Assembly (NCBI GenBank): GCA_947303225.1
Contig: CAMYXG010000016.1
Span: 1 to 14,894, forward strand
Origin: an uncultured Caryophanales bacterium
GTDB taxonomy: Bacteria; Bacillota_I; Bacilli_A; RF39; UBA660
Length of the DNA stretch: 14,894 nucleotides
Direction of reading: 5' to 3'
The notes below the pieces were generated by a model. It did not search any database and had not been told where the DNA came from. It saw only the letters and a program-made list of their open reading frames with translations. Positions 1-6,602 of this stretch are shown in pieces. How positions within the stretch are numbered: position 1 is the stretch's first letter; each line of letters opens with the position of its first letter. Made by a program: the position numbers and the translations under genes.

Positions 1-310
1 AAATCCAGTTATTCTTCACTTTATCCATAAAATCATCCTATTCTTCAGTATTCATCAAACGTGAAGCAATTTAAAGGCCATTTGGGACACGTTCATAAAG
101 AACTAGAGTAAATCATCATACAAAGAGCATTAAAGAGGAATGCCAAATTGTATGAACTAATTATAAACAGCCATCGGCTCCCCGTCAGCAATGTGCTCCT
201 TCGCCAATTCTCCAGAAGGAATAAAATCATTCCACAAAGGCACCGTCATCTGAGGCAGTAGTTCCCCTCACACACTTTGCAGCCTCTTGTGCGCAAGGTT
301 CTGCTAAAAA
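1..310 (-). pseudogene. Degraded coding remnant, unrecognised, more GC-rich than its surroundings
   Basis: The minus strand holds protein-like pieces interrupted by stops and frame changes. One open piece (249 to 157) reads MTVPLWNDFIPSGELAKEHI and continues ADGEPMAVYN before TAG; upstream it is closed by TGA at 268-270. A second frame (112 to 1) reads TLVLYERVPNGL, stop (71-73), IASRLMNTEE, stop (38-40), DDFMDKVKNNWI, and runs off the left edge. Bases of about 170-300 are visibly richer in G and C than the rest of the window, which suggests a piece of foreign origin that is decaying. I do not recognise the family. The last stretch could be a real gene starting at base 28 with a weak AGGA upstream, but only nine codons are visible. 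Confidence 0.4.
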
Positions 311-460
311 TAAATAACATATACAAATATATAAAGGGATGTTATAGACTACCTACACTAATTAAGGACTGTATTGATCATATACTTTCTTAATTCTATA
401 TATAGGTTCTAATAGTTTTAACTTTCTATTAGATTAATTTTCTTTTCTTCTCATCTGATT

Positions 461-632
461 TTAAATTGAATTTTTAATAATAGTATTGTTACTAATAATA
501 GAATTATAATTATTATTATTAATATTGATGTTATTGTTATTATTCTTCTTATTTGTATTATGGCTTTGAAAACGAGGTTGCCAGTATAATTCTCGTATCA
601 ATAGATGTGCTATCAACAGCTAGTATTAATTA
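461..632 (-). pseudogene. Possible second remnant with an Asn-rich tail; the rest of 311-710 looks empty
   Basis: Two overlapping minus-strand frames look weakly protein-like. One (629-558) reads LILAVDSTSIDTR and ends SFSKP then TAA; the AVDSTSI stretch loosely resembles the first-aspartate region of some DDE transposases. The other (619-461) contains ELYWQPRFQSHNTNKKNNNN followed by an Asn/Ile-rich tail. A single frameshift near base 588 would join DSTSIDTR to ELYWQPRF. Neither frame has a convincing start or ribosome site. The Asn tract simply reflects an ATT-repeat-like, low-complexity stretch at about 478-545. Bases 311-460 and 633-710 show only AT-rich sequence with nothing I can support. 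Confidence 0.2.
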
Positions 633-710
633 AATATAATATCTAATTCTATCTAAACTCTGTTGACATATTATTACAAGTGTTAATTAAATTCTCCTTC
701 AATAATCCAC

Positions 711-754
711 CAAAAAACCACCTCCGAAATTAATAAATTTCAGAAATGTGGTTT
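711..754 (-). terminator. Intrinsic terminator of the small RNA and probably recG
   Basis: On the minus strand AAACCAC (754-748) pairs with GTGGTTT (721-715), with an inner stem GAAATT/AATTTC (741-736 with 731-726), followed by a six-U run (717-712). A second copy of AAACCAC (765-759) lies just upstream and could compete for the same partner, giving an alternative pairing. Confidence 0.6.
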
Positions 755-900
755 AATTGTGGTTTATTAGAATCATAATTCAATTCAAAACCCTTATAAA
801 ATAAAGTGACCTAGTCATCACGACTAGGTCTTCAGGGGGTTCGGTTGAATATACTCTAACATTAAAACCGTTAGAGATATCGGCGTGATATGTATCACGC
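711..900 (-). ncRNA. Predicted structured small RNA downstream of recG (about 190 nt)
   Basis: From the predicted start near 900 the minus strand shows, in order: hairpin GCGTGAT/ATCACGC (900-894 with 889-883); hairpin CTCTAAC/GTTAGAG (876-870 with 860-854); a C-rich single strand CAACCGAACCCCCT (847-834); a nine-pair hairpin GACCTAGTC/GACTAGGTC (830-822 with 816-808, loop GTGAT); an AU linker with AGGGTT (794-789); and a terminator. AACCC (841-837) can pair with GGGTT (793-789), enclosing the nine-pair hairpin. No open reading frame explains these perfect inverted repeats. I do not recognise an Rfam class. It could also be processed from the recG 3' untranslated region, because I see no separate recG terminator before it. 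The strand choice rests on the promoter and terminator, both on minus. Confidence 0.6.
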
Positions 901-906
901 ATCTTA

Positions 907-935
907 ATCATAAATGATATTTATAAAAAAGTCAA
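907..935 (-). promoter_or_regulatory. Sigma-A-type promoter for the downstream-of-recG small RNA
   Basis: On the minus strand TTGACT (935-930) is followed by exactly 17 bases and TATGAT (912-907), five of six matches in each box. The expected start is at about 900-901, the first base of the perfect hairpin GCGTGAT/ATCACGC. The promoter begins 36 bases after the recG stop codon, so the RNA can be made independently of recG. Confidence 0.7.
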
Positions 936-970
936 TTACCTTTATAAAAAATATTTTTACTTTACAGATT

Positions 971-2968
971 TTAATTTAATTTAGAAATAGACTGAATTAA
1001 AAATTGCTTCAAAGACTCCTTATCTGTATTCTTATTTTCTAAATACTCTTTGGAATCTTTCTTAGCTTGTAATAATATTTTATAATCATTTTTAATACTT
1101 GCAATTTTAAAAGTCATATCCCCTGATTGTTTTGTTCCAAATAAATCTCCATGTCCTCTTAATTTGAAATCTTCCTCTGAAATAACAAACCCATCATCTT
1201 CTCTTTCCATAATTTTAAGACGCTCTGCATCACTATCACTAATTAAAATACATTGACTTTTACTAGTTCCTCTACCTACTCTTCCACGAAGCTGATGTAA
1301 AGTAGATAATCCAAAACGATCAGCATCAAAAATAACCATAGTAGTTGCATTAGGAACATCAACACCAACTTCAACAACTGTAGTCGAAATTAAAATTTGA
1401 ACTTTGTTATTTTTAAATTGATCCATAATTAAATCTTTTGCGCCACTTGCCATTTTACCATGAACAATATCAATACGATATTTATCTTTAAAAGCAAGTT
1501 TCATTTGCTCTCTCAACTCATTTACTGTTGTTAAATCACTATTTTCACTTTCTTCAATTAAAGGAGCAATAACATATATTTGATGACCATTTTTTAACTC
1601 TTCATACATCATTTCCAATACTTGCGTAATTTCACTATTTTTCTTAACATAAGTATCTATCTTCTGTCGACCTTTTGGTCTTTCTTTTATAGTAGAAACA
1701 TCCATATCACCAAAAATAGTTAAAGCATACGTTCTAGGAATAGGAGTAGCACTCATATATAAAACATCTGGTTTAACTCCCTTATTTTGTAAATTTGCTC
1801 TCTGATGAACTCCAAAACGATGCTGTTCATCTGTAATAACAAGTCCCAAATTATTATAAATAACCTCATCCTGAATAAGAGCATGTGTTCCAATAACCAT
1901 ATGAATAGTACCAGTTAACAATCCCTTATAAATCTCATTTTTTTCTTTCTTTGTCATAGAACCAGTTAGCAATGAAACGCGAATATCAGTATTCTTAAAA
2001 AACTCACATAAATTCATATAATGTTGTGTTGCTAGTATTTCAGTTGGTGCCATTAATGCACTTTGATACCCACATAAATAATTTGCATACATAGCAGTAA
2101 AAGCAACAACAGTCTTTCCACTACCAACATCTCCCTGCAATAATCGATTCATCCGATGAGGAGCTTCCAAATCCTTAATAATTTCATCAATAGCTTTCTT
2201 TTGATCATTTGTTAAAGTAAAAGGAAGCTTTTTAATAAACTGTTCTAAATCATCTCGAGATATTTCACGTATTAAACCATTTTTCTCTCGTTTCTTTTGC
2301 TGCTTTAAATAATTAATTTTAAACATAAATTGAAATAATTCTTCATACTTCAAACGAATCGTAACCTCTTTTAATTTTTCAGAAGTACTAGGATTATGAA
2401 TAATATTTAAAGCTGTCTTTTTATTAACAAAATGATATTTCTCTTGATATTCATTTGGTATATAATCCATAACCTCTTTTCCATACATTAAAAGAGCCAT
2501 GTTAATATAAGTAGACATATTTTTATTTGTAAGACCACTAGTACAATGATATACCGGTTCAATTTTAACTTTATTAGATAACACATCAAATTTAATATCA
2601 CTTGCCGTAATAACATTTTTACTTTTATCTAGCTTTCCAATTACAATGACATCTGTACCAACTAAAAGCTTACTTTTTAAAAATGCTCGATTAAAAATAG
2701 AAACACCTACAACTCCAGATGGAGTAACAAGTCGAAAATTCATTTTATTTAGTCCTGCCTTAAAACGCATTAAAATAGGAACACTTTCTATCTTTCCATC
2801 AATAATAATTTTTTCACCATCCTCAATATTTGAAAGCTCATCTCGCTTTAAAATATCATATCGAAATGGATAATGAGTTACCAAATCATCAACCGTAAAA
2901 ATTCCTATTTTATTTAATAAAGAAAGAGATTTAGGACCAATACCTTTTACATCTTTTAACTCCGCCAT
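971..2968 (-). CDS. recG: ATP-dependent DNA helicase RecG
   Basis: RecG is a monomeric superfamily 2 DNA translocase that remodels stalled replication forks and branch-migrates Holliday junctions. The 665-residue protein is close to the usual length (about 680). The N-terminal third is the OB-fold wedge region, opening with the GIGP helix-hairpin-like motif (about residues 10-13). The helicase core follows: Walker A GDVGSGKT at about 279-286, motif II DEQH at about 380-383, SATPIPRT at about 406-413, and QLRGRVGRG in the second RecA-like domain. The C-terminal TRG/wedge-contacting part is present. The start at 2968 (MAELKDV) is preferred over a possible ATG at 2989, because AAGGAAG sits seven bases upstream and the promoter -10 box overlaps the longer start. 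The gene stands alone, between two predicted small RNAs. Confidence 0.97.
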   Translation of the reverse strand: MAELKDVKGIGPKSLSLLNKIGIFTVDDLVTHYPFRYDILKRDELSNIEDGEKIIIDGKIESVPILMRFKAGLNKMNFRLVTPSGVVGVSIFNRAFLKSKLLVGTDVIVIGKLDKSKNVITASDIKFDVLSNKVKIEPVYHCTSGLTNKNMSTYINMALLMYGKEVMDYIPNEYQEKYHFVNKKTALNIIHNPSTSEKLKEVTIRLKYEELFQFMFKINYLKQQKKREKNGLIREISRDDLEQFIKKLPFTLTNDQKKAIDEIIKDLEAPHRMNRLLQGDVGSGKTVVAFTAMYANYLCGYQSALMAPTEILATQHYMNLCEFFKNTDIRVSLLTGSMTKKEKNEIYKGLLTGTIHMVIGTHALIQDEVIYNNLGLVITDEQHRFGVHQRANLQNKGVKPDVLYMSATPIPRTYALTIFGDMDVSTIKERPKGRQKIDTYVKKNSEITQVLEMMYEELKNGHQIYVIAPLIEESENSDLTTVNELREQMKLAFKDKYRIDIVHGKMASGAKDLIMDQFKNNKVQILISTTVVEVGVDVPNATTMVIFDADRFGLSTLHQLRGRVGRGTSKSQCILISDSDAERLKIMEREDDGFVISEEDFKLRGHGDLFGTKQSGDMTFKIASIKNDYKILLQAKKDSKEYLENKNTDKESLKQFLIQSISKLN

Positions 2969-2989
2969 ACAACCACTTCCTTCTTGCAT

Positions 2990-2998
2990 ATTATACCA
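2990..2998 (-). promoter_or_regulatory. Extended -10 promoter of recG
   Basis: TGGTATAAT on the minus strand (2998-2990) is a perfect extended -10 element, with no good -35 box at the expected distance. The predicted start near 2983 leaves a leader of only about 15 bases before the chosen ATG, which supports the start at 2968. The stretch 3000-3110 upstream is AT-rich and shows nothing else. Confidence 0.6.
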
Positions 2999-3114
2999 TA
3001 AAGATTATTTTTTTGAAAGAAAAAGATTTTGTTTTTTATAAAAATAAATTACATAATTTAATATAATAAATAAAAAAATAGAAATAACAAAAATAAATTT
3101 TTTTCATTTTTTTA

Positions 3115-3143
3115 TTGACAAAATAACCTATTTCGATTAGTAT
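3115..3143 (+). promoter_or_regulatory. Sigma-A-type promoter of the plus-strand small RNA
   Basis: A perfect -35 box TTGACA (3115-3120), a 17-base spacer and TAGTAT (3138-3143, four of six matches). The expected start, 3150-3151, coincides with the first base of a perfect nine-pair hairpin. There is no open reading frame with a ribosome site downstream before the terminator. Confidence 0.75.
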
Positions 3144-3149
3144 AGTAAT

Positions 3150-3286
3150 CACCAATTCGGAATTAGGCGAATTGGTCGCTAGTATCACACTAGCCAACCC
3201 CTTTTTATTCTTTTTGGAAGCTGGCCTCAGGGGGTCCAGCTTCTTAGATTAAAAATAAAAAAAGACGTTTGCCGACGTCTTTTTTT
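3150..3286 (+). ncRNA. Predicted structured small RNA divergent from recG (about 137 nt)
   Basis: In order: stem ACCAATTCG/CGAATTGGT (3151-3159 with 3168-3176); stem GCTAGT/ACTAGC with loop ATCAC (3178-3183 with 3189-3194); single strand CAACCCCTTTTT (3195-3206); stem GAAGCTGG/CCAGCTTC (3217-3224 with 3236-3243) whose 11-base loop carries CAGGGGGT; then a strong terminator. ACCCC (3197-3201) can pair with GGGGT (3231-3235) as a pseudoknot. Four perfect inverted repeats in about 130 bases, a consensus promoter and a terminator make a transcribed structured RNA likely. I do not recognise it as 6S, tmRNA, SRP RNA, RNase P RNA or a known riboswitch. C-rich exposed segments are typical of Gram-positive trans-acting RNAs such as RsaE/RoxS that pair with ribosome sites; that role is inference here. 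Confidence 0.7.
3257..3286. terminator. Bidirectional intrinsic terminator
   Basis: Stem AGACGT/ACGTCT (3263-3268 with 3275-3280), loop TTGCCG, flanked by seven A (3257-3263) and seven T (3280-3286), so A/T pairs extend the stem and either strand has a U-run. It ends the small RNA on plus and the four-gene operon (stop at 3309) on minus. Confidence 0.85.
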
Positions 3287-3308
3287 GTATATATTTATAT
3301 GTTTTATA

Positions 3309-4031
3309 TTAATGCATGCGATGCTGATACTGATAAGTATCTTCAGAATCATTAAATCCATGAGCTTGATAATCATCTTCAGCCAAAGAATCATTCCAAA
3401 CAACATCACCTTCAGTTGTTTCTCCAAAATCAATATAAATATCTGAATCAACAGTAGACTTTTTTGCTTTACCAAATTTTAAACTCTGTAAAAAATTATC
3501 CATAGCAATTTTAGATTCACGTTTCATAGAATCTAACACTAAATACTTATCTTTTTCATATAAGGAATAATTTTCATCTTCTCCATAAAGAAGTTGCGTC
3601 ACTACATCAATATCAAAATCTTTATATTTCTTAAACAATGTACTAAGAAACAAAACATTAGCGATATTAAAACGAGAACTAACCCTCTTTTTAGCTAAAA
3701 GCTTCAACATTTCCATTAATTCACTAGAATCATATACGTGCATTTCACCCAAAACACCTGAAGGAACTTTTAACAATTCTAGTTCAACACTTCCCTCATC
3801 AGTCAAAGAATCAAGTCCCGCATATCTCAAAAATGTATAAATATCATCCAAAGACATTTCATTTTTTAATATATCTTCTTGATCAACAATTAATAAACTC
3901 AAAATATCTTGAGTACTCATCTCTAACATTTCTTCTCCATATGTTAAAGAATCAATCATTTTTCTAATATTCTCTTTTTTATAATTAGTAAAAAGAGAAT
4001 AATTATAACTTTTAAATATTTTTTTATCCAT
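3309..4031 (-). CDS. Hypothetical acidic cytoplasmic protein, last gene of a four-gene operon
   Basis: I do not recognise this 240-residue protein. It has no signal peptide or membrane segment and looks mostly helical, with Leu-rich amphipathic stretches over about residues 20-170 (for example DILSLLIVDQEDIL and SSELMEMLKLLAKKR). The last roughly 45 residues are acidic and low in hydrophobics, ending in a His-containing tail, probably disordered. The start at 4031 (MDKKIFK) is chosen over a longer frame reaching 4127 because AGGAG lies about nine bases upstream and the longer frame overlaps the neighbour. Only one base separates it from the stop of the upstream gene, so the two are probably translationally coupled and may act together. 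A strong terminator follows. Confidence 0.8.
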   Translation of the reverse strand: MDKKIFKSYNYSLFTNYKKENIRKMIDSLTYGEEMLEMSTQDILSLLIVDQEDILKNEMSLDDIYTFLRYAGLDSLTDEGSVELELLKVPSGVLGEMHVYDSSELMEMLKLLAKKRVSSRFNIANVLFLSTLFKKYKDFDIDVVTQLLYGEDENYSLYEKDKYLVLDSMKRESKIAMDNFLQSLKFGKAKKSTVDSDIYIDFGETTEGDVVWNDSLAEDDYQAHGFNDSEDTYQYQHRMH

Positions 4032-4032
4032 A

Positions 4033-5670
4033 TTACTTAACTCCTGAAATAACATTTTGATTAGTTTTACTGTTCTTTTCAAATGCCCGACGATATTGAA
4101 TAGAAACAGCACGATAACAATCATCATATTCTTCTAACGCTAAAACCAAAGGTGAATTTTCAAATTTTATATCTACCATACGCCTAGCAGTTCTTCTTGA
4201 ATGCTGTACTGGAACATCAGCCAAATCATAAGAAAAAATAACTTGACGTGGTAAAAAGTGTTCACTAACAATATGCAACAACATATTCAAATCATTTAAC
4301 TTATTATATATCTTAGCATAATTAGGATACATAGATTGACCATAAGAATCATGATATTGAATATTAAAACCTTGATTCAACAACAAATCAAATAAATAAA
4401 CATCATCAATACTCGATGGATGAGTACTTATCACCAAATTATGAAGTACATAATCATGATAAAATATTGATTTAGTATAATGACTAAGATGATTAAATAA
4501 ATCAGAAAGAACAGTAGCTTCATGTCCACTAGAAATATCTGGAATCTTCAAAACACTAGGAAGGTCAGTATGATCCATAGTTGCTGGAGGATCAAGTTGA
4601 ATACTCTGCCCAACTAAATCAAATAATTGTTTAGATACAGAAGTAACCTCTTCTCTAGAAAATGAATCAACAGAAAAATACATAGAATACTTCTGATAAA
4701 AATCAAAAACAGCATCATGAAATACTTTTTTTTGCCCATTTTGGCATGCCATAACGATTTCATCATAAAAACTTTCATCTCGATGACTACATTTTAAAAA
4801 TACTAATAAATGGCATAAATCATATAGAAACCCATGTTGATCAATATCTTCATCAATATCATCTTGCTTTTCCAAATATAATAAATTATGCTCCCGATGC
4901 AATATATCGAATGAATCTTGAAAAATAGATTCTATAAAATTCCCAGGCCATTCTAAAGAATGATATTGATCAAGTTTTACTATAAAATATCGATGAAGTA
5001 ATTTTTTTTGTTCCGAAGTAAGATGATAAAAAGCTGAAACTTCATCAAGAAAAAGAGGAAACCATTCATTTATAAAATCATCTTTCGTCTCAGTATCAGA
5101 AACACAATCATTCAACATAACCTTAAATGGACTAGTAGGACTATCTACTAACAATCTCATAATATCTCCTATTTTAGTTCTAGAATCATAAAAACTTTTT
5201 TCATCAATTCTCATAGCAGCACATAAGTGAAAAACTGAATCTGTTCTAGAGCTTTCCCTAGCTAAAGCAAGAGATAACAAAGAAGAAGGCAAAGGATCAG
5301 CAGATAAACCAAATAAATGTTCAGGCTCTTCAAAAGATATATCTTTATGCTGAAATTGCAAATGACTAGAATGCAAAAGCATACGAAATTGAACTAAAAT
5401 CATATGAAAATATTCTGATAATGCCATACCAACTTCAGCAGTTAAATTAATAGAAATACCATTTATATTCAAATATTCCGGAGTAACTAAATTATTAGTA
5501 GCTCGAAAATCACTATATAAATATTCCTCTTTTGATAAAAAGCCTAAAATCCTTGCTCGAACCATATTATGATCAAAATTCTTCCCACATTTTTTTTCTA
5601 TTTCATTCAGAATTCGAGCTATTAACCTATTCTCAATGCTTTGATAATAATTTCGCCCTATTTTTCCCAT
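4033..5670 (-). CDS. Hypothetical 545-residue cytoplasmic protein
   Basis: I do not recognise the family. The protein has no signal peptide or transmembrane helix and is rich in His, Asp, Tyr and Phe, with predicted helical character throughout. The N-terminus (MGKIGRNYYQSIENRLIARI) is basic; a segment near residue 265-285 is strongly acidic (LEKQDDIDEDIDQ). Many histidines are scattered (LLHSSH, HLCHLL-like patches) but they do not form an obvious metal motif. The start at 5670 has GGGAGTG upstream and lies 19 bases after the stop of the HIT-like gene. The close spacing to the genes on both sides indicates one transcript. A partner role with the 240-residue protein is inferred from the one-base gap. 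Confidence 0.8.
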   Translation of the reverse strand: MGKIGRNYYQSIENRLIARILNEIEKKCGKNFDHNMVRARILGFLSKEEYLYSDFRATNNLVTPEYLNINGISINLTAEVGMALSEYFHMILVQFRMLLHSSHLQFQHKDISFEEPEHLFGLSADPLPSSLLSLALARESSRTDSVFHLCAAMRIDEKSFYDSRTKIGDIMRLLVDSPTSPFKVMLNDCVSDTETKDDFINEWFPLFLDEVSAFYHLTSEQKKLLHRYFIVKLDQYHSLEWPGNFIESIFQDSFDILHREHNLLYLEKQDDIDEDIDQHGFLYDLCHLLVFLKCSHRDESFYDEIVMACQNGQKKVFHDAVFDFYQKYSMYFSVDSFSREEVTSVSKQLFDLVGQSIQLDPPATMDHTDLPSVLKIPDISSGHEATVLSDLFNHLSHYTKSIFYHDYVLHNLVISTHPSSIDDVYLFDLLLNQGFNIQYHDSYGQSMYPNYAKIYNKLNDLNMLLHIVSEHFLPRQVIFSYDLADVPVQHSRRTARRMVDIKFENSPLVLALEEYDDCYRAVSIQYRRAFEKNSKTNQNVISGVK

Positions 5671-5689
5671 AATACACTCCCATTCTTTA

Positions 5690-6190
5690 TTAAGATAACA
5701 AAGATCTCATTTTCATTATTTTCTCCATATCTTCAGAATATGGTTTTCTATGTTTTACAAAATTATCAGAGCCACTTTTTTCATAATGATATCTTGGAAT
5801 TAATTGTAACTGAAAATGAGAAACACTACCATCACTAATACTACATAAATAAACACTTTCTGCATTATATACTCTCTTTAAGTATAGCATAGCTTTTTGT
5901 GTAAATGAAATAATTCTTTGACATACATCTGAATCAATCTCTGATAAATCAGAAAAATGTTTTTTTGAAGAAATAACCAAATGCCCTTCCGCTCTAGGAT
6001 GCTTATCAAAAAAACAGACAAGATCATCATCTTCATAAAGTAACATATCATGACCATATAAGATATGATTATGAGCTTGATTAAAACAAACTGGACAAAT
6101 ACCTGATTCATACAAATCATCCTCTGTTATCCATTTTTCTTGAATTAATCGTACAATTTCATTTTCTGCATAATTTTTCAAATTTTTCAT
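5690..6190 (-). CDS. HIT-fold protein with a degenerate histidine triad (HxQxQ)
   Basis: HIT proteins are nucleotide hydrolases and transferases that use HxHxHxx, with the middle His as nucleophile. This 166-residue protein has the family's order: CPVC (32-35) with nearby histidines, a likely zinc site; the core GHLVISSKKHF (69-79); and the terminal motif HFQLQLIPRY (125-134). There the second and third triad histidines are both Gln (127, 129), so the usual nucleophile is absent. It may be a non-catalytic nucleotide binder or use different chemistry. It differs from HPHxQ-type GalT and HxHxQ phosphorylases, which keep the nucleophile. The start at 6190 (AAGGTG six bases upstream) is preferred to a TTG at 6217 inside the previous gene. 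It is second in a four-gene operon, ten bases after the membrane-protein gene. Confidence 0.8.
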   Translation of the reverse strand: MKNLKNYAENEIVRLIQEKWITEDDLYESGICPVCFNQAHNHILYGHDMLLYEDDDLVCFFDKHPRAEGHLVISSKKHFSDLSEIDSDVCQRIISFTQKAMLYLKRVYNAESVYLCSISDGSVSHFQLQLIPRYHYEKSGSDNFVKHRKPYSEDMEKIMKMRSLLS

Positions 6191-6200
6191 GAATTTCACC

Positions 6201-6503
6201 TTAATCACTTGATTCAATATGATCTAATAAAAACATAAAACCATATCCAAATAAAAATGCTACTACTAATCCTATTATATAGAATAATGCAGTTAATACT
6301 TTACCAGTAACAAAAAATACAAGAAGCAATACAATAGCAATAACAATACCAATTCGAATAAACCATGTAGAAATAAATGAGATAATAGAAACCATTCGTT
6401 CTTTATCATCATTAGATGTATCATGATTATTTTGATTCACCTCATCTTCTGCAAAATCATCATCAGAATATTCATATTCTTCATATTCATCATATTGTTC
6501 CAT
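6201..6503 (-). CDS. Small membrane protein with acidic N-terminus, first gene of the operon
   Basis: This 100-residue protein has an N-terminal cytoplasmic-looking tail of about 36 residues that is very rich in Asp, Glu and Tyr (DEYEEYEYSDDDFAEDE), then two hydrophobic segments at about 44-66 and 70-93 joined by a short TGKV turn, and a short acidic end. The two helices would form a hairpin with both ends on the same side of the membrane. No family is recognised. The start at 6503 is set by an unusually G-rich ribosome site, AAAGGGGGG, six bases upstream; a longer frame to 6527 would start before it. It leads the operon of HIT-like protein and two unknowns, perhaps as their membrane anchor (inference). 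Confidence 0.8.
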   Translation of the reverse strand: MEQYDEYEEYEYSDDDFAEDEVNQNNHDTSNDDKERMVSIISFISTWFIRIGIVIAIVLLLVFFVTGKVLTALFYIIGLVVAFLFGYGFMFLLDHIESSD

Positions 6504-6529
6504 ACATTCCCCCCTTTCAAATTGCACAT

Positions 6530-6535
6530 ATTATA
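6530..6535 (-). promoter_or_regulatory. Probable -10 box of the four-gene operon
   Basis: A perfect TATAAT on the minus strand, 26 bases before the ATG at 6503, without a recognisable -35 box and without the adjacent TG seen at other genes here. The predicted leader is about 20 bases. Confidence 0.45.
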
Positions 6536-6568
6536 CTACAAATTTTAAAAAAAGGGAAGCCTATCAAG

Positions 6569-6596
6569 AAAAATCCGCTAAAACACGGATTTTTTT
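6569..6596. terminator. Bidirectional terminator after nifJ
   Basis: Stem AAAAATCCG/CGGATTTTT (6569-6577 with 6586-6594), eight-base loop, with the A/T ends giving U-runs on either strand. It lies just past the nifJ stop at 6603 and ends that transcript before the operon promoter. Confidence 0.75.
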
Positions 6597-6602
6597 GATA
6601 TA

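Noticed and set aside
268..270. TGA as Trp (Mollicutes code), which would extend the left-end fragment
   Set aside because: Long conserved proteins in the window (RecG, PFOR, phosphoesterase) are complete with TGG-coded Trp and need no TGA readthrough, and other stops remain in the fragment.
478..545. Tandem repeat or CRISPR-like array in the ATT-rich stretch
   Set aside because: It is imperfect low-complexity trinucleotide sequence with no spaced, identical repeats.
808..900. The hairpin cluster as a plus-strand RNA
   Set aside because: On plus there is no U-run after the hairpins and no good promoter close upstream, whereas minus has both a promoter and a terminator.
3150..3286. T-box or other riboswitch in the leader of recG
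   Set aside because: The promoter and terminator point away from recG on plus, recG has its own promoter at 2990, and I see no T-box NGGTGGNACCGCG element or other aptamer core.
3227..3475. 82-codon minus-strand frame across the terminator and the end of the 240-residue gene
   Set aside because: It overlaps a real gene in another frame, runs through the terminator and small-RNA stem, and is composed of Leu/Ile/Lys typical of AT-rich noise.
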